DNA from: Tetrahymena thermophila SB210
Lineage: Eukaryota; Ciliophora; Oligohymenophorea; Hymenostomatida; Tetrahymenidae
Length of the DNA stretch: 64,000 nt
NCBI RefSeq assembly: GCF_000189635.1
Contig: NW_002476559.1
Location: 1,240,001 to 1,304,000, forward strand
Reading direction: 5' to 3'
Position 1 is the stretch's first letter. Every line of letters starts with the position of its first letter. Below, piece by piece: positions 39,392 through 51,410 of this stretch. Below the pieces are notes generated by a model. That model was not told where the DNA came from. It ran no database searches and worked only from the letters and a program-made list of their open reading frames with translations. The translations under genes were made by a program, and so were the position numbers.

Positions 39392-42300
39392 ATGCAGAAC
39401 ATAACATCAAATATTCAGAAATACTTTATCCCACCATCTGAGCACTCAAAGCTGTTTTATAACAATCAAAATACTTTTGTTTCTTTTATCAAAGAATTAA
39501 GGATAAAGCCAAAACTGCTTTTGACACTTATAGAAAAGAATCAATTGAATATTTCATCTGCTATAAGAAGTTTGCCTTAAACTCTTTCCCAATCGTTTTT
39601 TCAGTCTCATTTAAAAAAAGGTATATCAAGTGATGTCTTGATATTTATTAACAAAAACATCGAAATGGAAATAAATCTTTCTAATGATAGACAAAATATG
39701 CTACGTACAGACACACTGCCCAAAAAGATTATAAAAGAATTTTTTAATCAACCAAAGTACACAAAAAACTTAGAAAAGATATTTAAAGACACTCTCTACG
39801 AAATTTCTAAATTGACAGAAGATCTTCGATTAGAAAACGAAATGTAAAATATTTTTATCTTTTCATAATAAAGAAGTAAAATCAAAAAATGATAAAATTG
39901 CTTCAAAGAAAAAGTGGATTTAAATTCTTAAAAAAAGTATATATTTAATTTAAGCATAAATATTGCTTTGAAATTAAATTTTAATTAAAGAGTTTAGTTT
40001 CAATGATATTATAAAAAATAGTTTTTGAAAATATTGAATTTATGGAGTTTTATTATAATCATTTAAATAAAAATAGTATAGAAAATGAATCAATAAGGAG
40101 AATAAGTTTGAGAAAATAATCTGACTTCTCAGCTGTAGTGAGGAAAAAGAGTGAATTTAAATCTGCAAAACCAAATAGAAAGAAACTTACTGTGCTCAGT
40201 TCAGGAAATGAACATGTAGAGAGCTCTAACTGCAATAGAGCTGAAAGATATTAAGAAATATTGAGAAGCTTTGATAAATCTAGGATGTTTAGATCAAACA
40301 CTATTTCAGATTAAATTTATAGCATTCTTAAAATAGAACAGCAAAGTAATTAAAATTCAATCATTTTTATTTTATCTTTTATAAAAGATTTCAAAATTAG
40401 ATTAAAGAAAGCATGTAAATGGGAAAAGAACTAAATCAGATCCTGATTTTGAAAAAGAAAGTTTACCTCTATTTTAGATGCAATAAAGTGGTGAAAAGTA
40501 GGCAAATATGTTTACTACCTCAACTTAGCTCACTTTTCCAAATCCTAAAATTTAACAAAATGAAACAGAAACAGGTTTTTCAATCAAAATTTAAGACGAT
40601 TAAATGCAATGGTAGAAATTAGATAGAAGTGATAGCATGGTTATTTAAGATAGATAGCAGTGGCTTTAAGACATAATTAATTTACAGGAGTGGGAAACGT
40701 CTGAAGGTTCAGTTAAGTCTGATAACCCTCAAAGGAAAACTTCTAAAAATGTTCACCAAAACGTACTGTTTTCTTCAGGTTCTTAAGAGTCTATATAGTC
40801 AGCTCCATAATAATTAGAAGGATCTTCTGCTTAACAACCAACTTAAAGGTAAAATAGAGGATTAACTTTAGATGATAAACATAAGCAAATTTTAGACAAA
40901 GAAAAAGAAAAAGTAAAATTTTTATTTTATAAATTTTTTAATTTGAATTAAGAACTAATTTTTGAAAGAAACTTTTAATAAATTAATAAATAAATCAAAT
41001 TTTTTAACCTTTAATTTAGATTAAGAATTAATTTTAAAAACAAGCAATTTTCCTTTCCATCCAATAATAAATTACCAATTTTATTTTTTAAAATCTTTGA
41101 CAATTCAATTTTTAAGTAAATAATTAATTAATTATAAATTTTCAAATTAAAATTAATAATTTGAATCAATCAGTTTAATAAAAAATATTTTATTAATTAA
41201 ACAAAAAAAGTCAGTCAGTATATTAAAAATTTACAAATACATTTTTAAATGAATTTTTAATTATTTGAATTGAAAATAAGATTTTTGAAAACAGCTTTCT
41301 TAATTTAATTTATTTTGAAATTTCTTTAAGATAAATTAAAATTTAATTATTTTTTAAACAATAATATAGATTATTTAGAAGAAGGTGAAGAAGGTTAATA
41401 AGATAATTTAAAATATGTTGGAGCAATTATTCATGAATATCGAGATTATTCCTAATGATATTAGGATTATTTGTGCTTTGATTAAATATCATGCTTAAAA
41501 AAAATACCCTGATTTAACTAATGCCTAGCTTTACTATTCTCTGAGCTACTTTTTCATAGATGACTGGGTGCTTCATATATTTATGAAGAGTTTTAATAAA
41601 TATTAAGATATGGATCAATCTAAGTAGGAGATCTTGTAAAAAAATATGCTTTACATTCAATCGATTATTAAAAATGTAAATAAATTTTGATATTTATTTT
41701 AAATATTTGTAAAATTTGCTTTATTTAACAAATTAGATAATGAAAAAGCAAGTGTTCAAATAAGAAGGCTTAATTGCAAGATTTAATTCATTAATATTTT
41801 AGCTAGGTGATTATGTGACTCATTACTATGATCAACTTATGAATATAGACATGACTAAAATTTTAAATTAAATTATTATTCCGTCTGAACAGAAGAGTTT
41901 ATAATTTTAGCTGTAATGTTTTTTTTTGAAATATTTAATTGTTTAAATTAAAAAATAATAATGAAATTAACATAAAATTATAAAATTTTAGAGATTTCTG
42001 CTCTGTTTATATGAGCTTAGAGAATATTTAAAAGATGGCCCAACTGATTGCTTCTAATGATAAAGATTTTATTTAAATGAATGAAACAAAAGTTGTCGAA
42101 TATGCTAAATCTATCAATATTCAAGCAGAAAAAATATTTAATGATAGATCTGATTTATTCTATGGGGTTACTCTCAAAAAAGACTAAATTTATACAATAT
42201 TTTAATTTTATCATACTGGAGCTTAGGATTTTTTTGATTAATACTTTGATATCCCTTCATTGAAGCTCCCTTACTAACGATTTAGCTAAGAAAATGAGTT

Positions 42301-44280
42301 TTAAGATTCTTCTAAATACTTTGATAAGTTCAAAAACCTTCTTAGAAGCATACTTGTAAGTGTAGAAAAGCTAGAAGTTATTTCTTAATTTTCAGGATTC
42401 AATGATTTGGACATTACTTCTATTCTCAAAATTTTAGAAGATGTAAATTATTTTTCAATTAAATTTTTATAATAAATTAATTAATTAACTTTTTAAAATT
42501 CATTTATTTCTTTTTGAGTTTAAATTAATTTGGGATAGTTATTTATTTATTATTTTACAGTAAGTTTGTGAGAGATATAATTCTGAAATTGTCAATGTTC
42601 CTCTTGTCGCTTCTTACTTAAATTCAATGATAAAAAATTATTTAAATCCAAAATACCTGCAAAATAATCTGCAGCTTATATGGAAATATATGAGTTCAGA
42701 GTATAAAGCGAGAATTAGTTAATTGGAAAGAATTTCTTTTCTTGAAAAAACTAATAACGCTCGTTTAATTAAATTTCTTAAGCTAAATATCAACTAAGTG
42801 GAAGAAGTCATAAGAAAATAAGAAAAAAATAAAAGAAAAATTTACATAAAAGAGTTTTTTGATTCATTTTAGCTAAATGTTTGTATTTCCTCACCTCAGT
42901 CGCGTTTCAAATTAAGTAATACATCAAAAAAATTGTATTCTGAATTTGATCATTCTAAAATATGGGTCGAAGACTTATCTTGTTGCATACATAAAACTGC
43001 TAACCTAGAATTTGTTAAAGATTTAACTGGTAAATAAATAAATAAATAATACACTAAAGAAATAAAATTTTAAATTATCAAAATATTTTTACTAAAAAAA
43101 GATACCTTACTTATTCTTTCATTAATAAAACAATTGTTTAGTAAAATAATTTTTATCATGAAATAATTAATTTTAAAATTTAGAAATAAGATTTGATTAT
43201 TTGTGAAGAAAATAGAAAAAATATGCTATATAAAATATTTATTTAATTTAAATTAGGTGAAATATCTCCAACTAAAAAAGAATAAATTCAAGAACACCAT
43301 TGTGAAAATTTAGTCTAGTTTATTGAAGTAAAAATTTTAAAAGATTAAATGATAATAATAAATTTTATTTATTTATATCTTGTTAGCAATTCAGCAAATT
43401 GCCTGAACTAAATTTATTGCTCCAAGAAGGAAGAGACATATGGGGGATAAATGAAGCTTATTCAATAATTTTAGATAAACTTGAGGATGGAGTAAAAGAA
43501 TATCCTTAATTTAAAAACTTAAATGAAGAACAATAAAACGAAATTATTGAAAGTTTATTTAAATCGATAAACAAAATATTTCATAGAAATCTTTTTCCTA
43601 AAAGATAAACCTATAAAGACGCAGCATTTTATATCTTACTAAAATCATTAGACTTCTTAACACCAGAGAATCTTGAAATAACCAACAATACCCATTCAGA
43701 ATGGATCTGGAAGATATGCTCTCAAAGTACATTTAAATTAATTATGCTTACAGATTGATAAATTTATTAAAATAAATAATAAATTTTTAGTATTAGTCTC
43801 AATGGACCATAAAAAGTCTCCTGAGTAAAAATTGAAATGCCTTTCAGAATGCACAAAAGTAATTGCAGAAGTCTTAAAACTGTCATCTCTTAAAGATGAA
43901 GCAGCATCTGCTGACCTGACTCTTCCTAATCTCATTTATGTCCTAATTAAATCAAAACCTAAAAGACTTTGTTCAAATATTAAGTATTTAATTAATTTTT
44001 GTTTGAAATTTCTTATATTTATAAGTTTTATTTTAGCTTTATAACAGCGTTTCAATGCAAAAATAAAATGCTTTCAGAAGCTGGTTATTGTTTTATATAA
44101 GTGTAAAGTGCCATTAAATTTATAGAAGACCTTGATCCTAGTGAACTGAAGGAAATTTCAAAATAAGATTTTTATTTGTAATCATTAAATTGCTAATGCT
44201 GCTAAATTTTAATTTATTTTTTTTAAATTGAAAAAGAAATCTAAGAAACGAAGAAGTAAAAATAGGTATCGCATATATGA
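39392..44280 (+). CDS. RME-6/GAPVD1-like protein: RasGAP-like plus VPS9 Rab5-GEF
   Basis: Eleven exons: 39392-39843, 40077-40345, 40401-40912, 41370-41675, 41737-41912, 41992-42442, 42561-43029, 43257-43327, 43387-43726, 43791-43983, 44037-44280. Together they give 1160 residues, with all junctions GT...AG and phases matching. Residues 1-150 resemble the first half of the GAPVD1 RasGAP fold, including LRTDTLPKKIIKEFF where the arginine-finger loop would be. Residues about 151-411 are a Ser/Gln/Lys-rich insertion, probably disordered. The RasGAP-like fold resumes near 412 (IPNDIRIICALIKYH). The C-terminus is a VPS9 domain: SPEQKLKCLSECTKVI, ADLTLPNLIYVLIKSKP near 1055-1072, then SNINFI and EAGYCFIQVQSAIKFIEDL. 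VPS9 domains activate Rab5-type GTPases, so a role at early endosomes is expected. The GAP half may be degenerate, since no FLR motif is seen. Confidence 0.85.
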
Positions 44281-45371
44281 AAAAGCGAAAAAGAAATGGT
44301 CACTCATTTGATGCAGAAAAATATTATTAAACTTAATGTTAAATTCTAGATTTAAACAACAATAATTAATTGGCAAAAAATTCCTAATCAAATACTAATT
44401 TAATTAATGTTATTAAATGATTTATTTATTTTGTCAATTATGCTAAATTAAAAAAATAATTAATTTCTCCAATCTTAATTTTTTATTTATTTCTTTATTC
44501 TTAAATTAATTAATTATTATTCTTATTCATTAGCTTTATTAAAAAATTCACATATTTCCTATAAAATTTATTTTAAATGTTATGCTATTTATCTTTACAA
44601 ATAGCCATCATTTTGAAATAAAAAATATATGCATTCTTTACACATAAAAAAAATTTTTTTCTTCTTCTTGTTTCATTTAGTTTTATTTCAATTTTAAAAG
44701 TGAAGCAAACATCTTTTATTTTTAATATTTAAAGCTATTATGGAATATTATTTATTATTTTTGTTTAAACAAAGCTAGTTGATTAGTTTATATTTATTAA
44801 TATGTTATTTTATTGATCAAGGTCAATAAAAGTAAATTAAAAAGTTATTTTAAAAGATATTTTTTATAGTCAGATCAATTAAAATTTTAAGTTTTACATT
44901 CAGATTATAAATTAATTTGATAGAAAGAAATTTTTTTATAATTAAACCATTTAAAGTTTATAAATTATTACTATAATATATAAATAAATAAAAGTTAATA
45001 TATTTGTAATGTAATATTAAAATATAATTTAAAAAAAATAAATAAATGTGATGGAAAGAGATATTTTTAAAATTTGATCATTTAAATTTTTGTAGTTAAC
45101 TAACTAGAAAATATATAAATAATAAATGTTTTTTAAGTTGTTCATAAGCTGTATAGTTGGTCGGGTATTTATTTATATATGGTATAATTGTATCATTCAT
45201 AATTTTTTGGCTATTTAGGATATTAAATAAATAAAACAAAAGATATTGATTGCTACATATTAAATATATTATTTAATTATTAAAACACTATTGCTGCTTC
45301 TTTTAATTTAGATAGACTTTAAGTGTTCTTATTAATAATCTTTAAATGGTATTCATTATTAATTAATTAAT
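44281..45371. other. convergent intergenic region
   Basis: AT-rich spacer between the 3' ends of the RME-6-like gene and tetraspanin-like gene 1. Just after 44221 another frame encodes a strongly basic stretch (KKKSKKRRSKNRYR) that could be an alternative C-terminal exon of the RME-6-like gene. Otherwise nothing recognised. Confidence 0.5.
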
Positions 45372-46325
45372 TCATTTTAAGTTGTTTTAATTTTTTTCTT
45401 AATTTTAAGAAATAGTTTTATCGTTATTCAATTTATTTATTTAGGGGAGTTATATTTAATCTGAATTTTTGTAATAACCCTCATTATTTGTTTTTTCTTG
45501 GCTGAAAATAATCCTTAGAGAAAAATAACTTATTATAATGATGTAGATAGTTACAATGGATATTAGAATAGTAGTTGTGAGTACACTTTTAGAAATATAA
45601 TTTAAGAACTCGACTTTGCAATCCTATCCATCAACAGGAGTTCCATCATTCATATCTCTAAACACATAATAACTATTTGTACTACAAAATCCACTGCAAT
45701 TAAACTTTTCTTCAGATGTTTTAAGTAGACTAACAAAATTTTCTAATTATTTATTTTCATAACCAAAAGGAAACTAAGTATCTATTCTTTTAATATAATC
45801 TTAGCATTCATTGAGTTTGTTAGCTCCTTTTTTAGAAACTGAAAAGGATTAATATATTTGAGGGGGGAAATTAGATTAATCAGCATTACAAGAGCATTTA
45901 GAACTACATAAAAGTTTTTTGCCAGCATTATAAGCAGTGCTTAATTCTATCATAAGGTCTTCTTCAGTACAGTAGATATCATCCTTAAATTACGATAATT
46001 ATACTTATAAAAGAATAATAACAATTATTGATCCTCCAATAAAAAGCATTAATAGGATGATACCAATATTGTATATAGACATAGAATTATTGCTCTTAAC
46101 TCTTTAAGCATATATTCCTAGTGCACCTAATAATACAAAAAAGATTCCAATTAAAATAAGTAGAGTAAAACATTCTTCGCAGTCATCATAAAACTGTCCA
46201 TAGTCTTAAAACTCAGAATTAATTAAAAAAAGAATAACTCCAGCTATTATTTCAGCTAATCCAATAGCTAAATTTACATAGGAAAATCTCTCTACCCAAC
46301 GTAGATTATTCTTAAGGCTTGACAT
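45372..46325 (-). CDS. tetraspanin-like protein 1
   Basis: Uninterrupted minus-strand ORF of 317 residues, ATG 46325 to TGA 45372-45374. Four hydrophobic segments: about 16-38 (VNLAIGLAEIIAGVILFLI), 53-73 (LLILIGIFFVLLGALGIYA), 86-107 (IIVIILL region) and 250-275 (TTTILISIVTIYIIIISYF). TM3 and TM4 enclose a loop of about 140 residues with paired Cys (CSSKCSCNA, then NCSGFCSTNSYYVF). That layout, with small intracellular ends and one large Cys-containing extracellular loop, is the tetraspanin plan, although the canonical CCG motif is replaced by CSGFC. Tetraspanins organise membrane protein assemblies. The last 30 residues are Gln/Asn-rich and weakly coding, so the true C-terminus could lie earlier or use an intron. 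Strong homologue lies next door at 47843. Confidence 0.75.
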
Positions 46326-47842
46326 AAAATTTTGTCAATTTTTTTATTGTAAATAATTTTAATTTTCTTAATTTAATAAATATTTGATTTAAAATGTCCT
46401 GTTTTCTATTTGTTTCTTTGAGGTTTTATTTTAAATAATGTTTAAATTTAAATTTTTACTTAAAAACAAATTTTATTTAGCATTTATTTTTATGCTCTTT
46501 GATTTGTTTGTTAAATTTTAAAAGCTAAATCGATTAAAAATAGTTATGAAATATAATTTTCTTATTAATCGCAGTTTCAATGCAAACAGATGTAAAACAA
46601 TTAATACGATCCTTAAATTTTCTGGTTAAATTTTAGAATCTATTTCAAAATCAAAATATATTTCAATAAATTAATCTATCAATCAATCAAAAAATGACCA
46701 GTTTAATTGAATTAATTCATATAAGAAATTATCAATGTAATACTTAGATTACAATACTTGTAATACAATTTTTGATAATCTAAAAAAAACTATTAGTACA
46801 ATCAATAAATAGTTTATTAGATAGTTATAATAATTTTTTCTTACATCATATGAATTTCAAGATTAAATATACAAACAAATATCTAAAGAATGTCTAATTT
46901 TATTTAATCTATTTTATTTATTCTTTCATTTTGATTTCGTAGAAAAAGAAATTTTTTGTTAGCTTAGTTTTTTTTCTCTACTTTCATATTTTTTATTTAA
47001 TTCTAAATATTTTAGAAAAAGTTAATTTGTGCAAAATGAAAATAATTTTCTTAAGCATAAATTTTGCTTAATATTAAATAAATAAATAAAAATTTAGAAT
47101 ATCTGATAAAAATTATATTTTATCTATACAATTTTTAGATTAAATACAATACTTGTAATAAATTTTTGAAAATCTAAAATAAGTATTTGACTGACAATCA
47201 ATAAATAAATAGTTATAATAAATTTATCTTACATCATACGTATTTCAAGATGTAACTAACATATGGAGAGAGAATGACTAAATTTATTTTATTTATCCTT
47301 ACTTTTTCCTTTCGTAAAAAATGATATTTTTAATGTTAGATTAATATTTTTTATCTCTACTTTCATATATTTTATTTCAAATATTTTAGAAAAGGTTTAT
47401 ACTGAATACCTAAATTATTAATGCAAAATGAAAATATTTTTCTTTAGCAAACATTTTCCTTCATATTAAAAAATAAAAACATAGAATATTTAATAAAATT
47501 AATTTATTATATCATCAGACTAATTTTTTAAGGCTTAATAAAATAAATATAAATTTTTATGAAAATTAAGATAGAGCGAGCGAGTGTTTATGATTTGTAA
47601 ACTAAATTAATTAAAATAATTAATTAATTAATAACACAGGTAAATTACAAAATAAAAATTTATAAATAGATTACATTTTTAAATAAACTGACTTAAATCA
47701 AAGAATTAAATTATATCAATATTTAACTTTTTAGCATTTTTTAGATAAGGAGTTTGCTTTTAATTAGCATAACCTTGATTAGCTTATTGGAGTTGAGGGT
47801 ATTTTTTTTATATGTTTTACGATTAAATTTCTAAATTATATT
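46326..47842. other. spacer between tetraspanin-like genes
   Basis: Promoter region of tetraspanin-like gene 1 and 3' flank of gene 2. Most of it is covered by an imperfect 395-bp tandem duplication and by the second copy of the tetraspanin 2 tail. No other gene seen. Confidence 0.55.
46748..47520. repeat. imperfect 395-bp tandem duplication
   Basis: ACAATACTTGTAATA at 46751 and again at 47146 mark corresponding points. Downstream, both units share TTATAATAA..TTCTTACATCATA-like, CTCTACTTTCATAT and TAGAAAA...ATGCAAAATGAAAATA blocks with many small differences. Non-coding. Confidence 0.75.
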
Positions 47843-47950
47843 TCAATATTTAGCGTATTTAGCATTTTCTTGATGAGGAGTTTGCATGTTATTAATATAA
47901 CCTTGATTAGTTTATTAGAGTTGAGGGTATTTTTGTTCTTAGTTTTACAA
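47706..47950 (-). repeat. tandem duplication of the tetraspanin 2 C-terminal tail
   Basis: Unit 1 (about 47832-47950) encodes the last residues of tetraspanin-like 2, including KYPQL, NQGY and QTPHQENAKYAKY before TGA. Unit 2 (about 47706-47820) repeats the block with the same frame largely kept (KYPQLQQANQGYANQKQTP), but it lies past the stop. Confidence 0.8.
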
Positions 47951-49111
47951 TTAAATTTCTTAAATAACTGGTAGTCCTTCAATATTCTAAGGTGGAGCGA
48001 TTCCTGGAACATAAGTGATATTTTACTAATACTGATAGTTATTAGGATATGGTCTATTTATATATGAAACACTGTTATTATTTTTCGTTGGTTAATTAGT
48101 GTTGTAAATGTTATTGTTATTGTTATAATTATTATAAATGTTATTATTCATGTTTCCTAAATTATTTTAATTGCTATTTGGGATATAGTTCATATTTTCA
48201 ACATTATTTTATTCATTTTGATTAGGAACTTAGATTCTATTTTATTCTTAGTAGTAACCTCCGTTTTATTTTCTTTCATCACTAAGCATAGTACTAAGAG
48301 ATAGATAAGTCACTATCAGCATGTATACAACTAATATAGATGTTATAACAATAGCTATGATTATATTTTTAGAAATAAAATTTAGGAATTCCTCTTTGCA
48401 ATCCTTTCCAGCAGAAGGAGTGCCATCGTTTATGTTTCTAAAAACATAATAACTATTTGTACTACAAAAACCGCTACAATTAAATGACTCTTCAGCTGTT
48501 CTTAAAAGGTTAACCAAGTTTCTAAGGTAGTCGTTATAGTTATTGTAATCGTATGAAAAATTGATATCTATTTTATGAGTATAGTTGTTACATTCATCTA
48601 ATCTCTCTACTCCATTATTAGCAAAATAAAAATTTGAATATACTTGAGCAGGAAAAGAGATTGGGTTGGCATCGCAAGGACACCTTGAACTGCACAGTAG
48701 GCTTTTACCAGCGTCATAAGTAGCTTTTAAATCTTTCATAAGACTTTATTTGGAGCAATTTGTATCATCCTTAAACTAAGATAGTTTAACTTTAGTATAA
48801 ATCATAACAATTAAGGAACATCCTATAAATATCATCAAGACAATAACACCTATATTATAAATAGTCATAGTGCAATTTCTCTTTTTTCTCTAAGCACAAA
48901 TACCTAATAAACCTAAAATTGCAAAAAAAACTCCGACTAAAATAAGTAAAGTATAAGATGCTTTATAAATATTATAACTCTCTCCAAAGTCTTTATAATC
49001 TGAATTAACCCCTAATAAAACTATTCCAGTAATAATTCCAACTAAACCTGTAACTAAATTCGCGTAGCACAATTTCTCAGTGAGGCGGAGATTAGTCTTA
49101 AAGCTTCCCAT
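47843..49111 (-). CDS. tetraspanin-like protein 2
   Basis: Intronless minus-strand ORF of 422 residues, ATG 49111 to TGA 47843-47845. It is a close homologue of the gene at 45372. Shared features: start MGSFKTNLRLTEKLCYANL, TMs near 17-38, 53-73 (LLILVGVFFAILGLLGICA) and 84-107, then a large Cys loop (CSSRCPCDA, NCSGFCSTNSYYVFR, a GTP.AG.DCK segment), and TM4 near 255-280. Unlike paralogue 1 it has a long, low-complexity cytosolic tail of about 140 residues made largely of Asn, Tyr, Gln and Pro (NNYNNNNNIYN). The tail is partly duplicated just downstream of the stop. Tail length is the main difference between the paralogues and may set localisation or partners, but that is inference. Confidence 0.8.
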
Positions 49112-49593
49112 TTTTTTATAAAGTATTTTTTTTATCTAGCTTGAATTAATTTAATTTTTATTTTGTATTAGTTTTTGATTTTAGATATAATTATTAGATT
49201 AAAAATATTATTGAATATTTCAATCGCTATTGAATTAGTGTATCCAACCAAGTAGTATGCATTAAGCACAATAAAATTTTTTTCATTAAAAATTAAAACC
49301 ACTAAATTAATTAATGAATTAATAATTGATGCTGCTCAAAAATACTGATTTATCTATTAAAAAATCTTTAAAGTTTTTATTTTCTGATGAAATTTATTAT
49401 AAAATTTGAAATTAAATGATTATTGAAATAGAAATCTATCAATCCATTCCAAAATGACCAAATTAATTTAAATAATTTGAAGCAAGCACCCAAAATTATT
49501 AGACAAATTAAATTCTTACTGTTTTTAATTAAAAAAAAAATCTTAAGAAATATGTATAGATAAAATCGATTCTTTTATATCATATCATGTTTG

Positions 49594-49594
49594 T

Positions 49595-49653
<59 letters not shown>

Positions 49654-49655
49654 TT
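49594..49655. repeat. (ATTT)n microsatellite
   Basis: About fifteen uninterrupted TTTA/ATTT units. Similar but shorter tetranucleotide runs occur near 19099-19135 (AAAT), 36904-36935 (AAAC), 55172-55205 (TTTA), 56232-56262 (TATC) and 62540-62571 (ATTA). Confidence 0.95.
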
Positions 49656-51189
49656 AGTTAAGCATAAACATAATAGATAAGTATTTTTTTTTTGTTGCTT
49701 TTTTAAATCTGAATTTTAGTTTACTACTTTTGTTTTTAGTTAGTAATTAAAAAGTTTCTTGCTTGCTTTATTACCATTTTTCTAATAATGCATAATAGTT
49801 CTATTGGTTTTGAATTTTTATTATGAAATACTTGTTTACTTAAGAAAATTATAATGTTTGATCTATAATAACTAATTACTATTAAATTAAATTCTAAAAA
49901 TAGCAAAAAAAATAGACAAATTTCAAATTTTAACAATTTAAATAGGAATTGATAAGATTCTTTTTATAATATTTTTTATGGTATAAATAAATATAAGCAT
50001 ATTGATTTTAAATTATAATTAAATAAATATTTATTTACTTAACAACGTAAAATTTGTTTATTTTTAATAAATAATAATCAAATAAATACCTAAATAAAAT
50101 ATTAAATCTAAACAAAGTAGTAGTAATTAATTAAAAAGATTCTTTCTTATTTTTGGCCATTTTCAGTGCCTAAATAATAATTATATTGATTTTGGGTTGT
50201 AATTGAATACTTATTTATTTTCTTAAGATATGATATTTTTTTTTGTAAAAGTTGTTAGCAAATCAATTAAATACTTTAAAGTAGACAATATTTCAAATTT
50301 TTTAATTTAATAAATCTAAAATTAATAAAATAGAAAAAAATTAAAATAAAATATAACTTAAAGATTAATAATTTATTTAAATCAAAAGCAAATAAGATTA
50401 AAATCCTTAAAAAAGTAATCTGATTCTATTGATTTTAAAGTTACAAAATATAAATAATAAAAAAGATTACTTTAGTTAAATAGTAAGAAAATAATAAGAA
50501 AATTTATATTCAAGTAAGTAATTATCTAAATATTATGTTTCTTGCATTTAATTAAATACAAATATATTAACTATATGTTTGCTTATTTAAATAATATTTA
50601 TTTATTCACCTAAGTAAAATCTAAAAATTCATGTTTTTTTTCAATTTTAATTTATATAAGACAAAATAATATGCTTTTATTCCTATTTTCCTTCCAATTT
50701 TAAATTAGCTTTAAAAAACATTTTTATAAATTTTAAAAATCAAAATTAATTAAAGAGAAATTAGAGTATCATAATTTAGATCTTTTGCTGTAATTATAAA
50801 TAAATTTTTTCATTTTTTATATTTAACAAAAATAAAGATTAAAATCAGATTATTAATAAATTTTTCTATTTATTTTGATTTCTTGATGATAACTTTATTA
50901 TTTCTTAATAAAATCTTAAGAAAATATAAAATTTTTTTTAAAGGGGAGCTTAAAAAACATTTTTTAGATCTACAAACTTTTGAGCTATTTTTTTTTTCAA
51001 AAATATATCTATCAATTTTCAACATCTGAATTAAGTACTCCTTCTATTAATCAAACAAAATTGTATTTTTAACCTTCTTATTTTTATATTAAATTAACAA
51101 ATATCATATCCTCTTTAAACTATACTCATTATAAGTAAAAAAAAAAAATAATAAAATAAATAAATTTATTTATTTTTTAATTTTTTTCC

Positions 51190-51410
51190 ACCTTAATATT
51201 AAAGCTACCTTAAAGAGAGTCACCATATCTAAGGGGATGGTATATTTTACCATAAAGATGATATGATTGTTATTTTCTTCTTTTAGATAATTGATCTTAT
51301 AAGGAGAAAAATTTCAAATAATAATTATTTACGCTTTTAATTTTTTTAGAAATTAATTTTATAATCCTTCTAAAATAAGGCGGCTATCAATCATATCATT
51401 AAAAGCTACA
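51190..51410. ncRNA. possible structured element or RNA gene (speculative)
   Basis: A block slightly richer in G/C than its surroundings. It has a perfect 12-bp inverted repeat (ATGATATGATTG at 51258-51269 and CAATCATATCAT at 51388-51399) and a local hairpin ATGGTA-TATTT-TACCAT near 51237-51253. It matches no RNA family I know, and no promoter is recognised. Low confidence. Confidence 0.15.

Noticed and set aside
43738-43935. Minus-strand ORF opposite the VPS9 exon
   Set aside because: Shadow of the conserved VPS9 coding sequence on the other strand.
44209-44391. Minus-strand ORF
   Set aside because: Overlaps the 3' end of the RME-6-like gene; no coding character.
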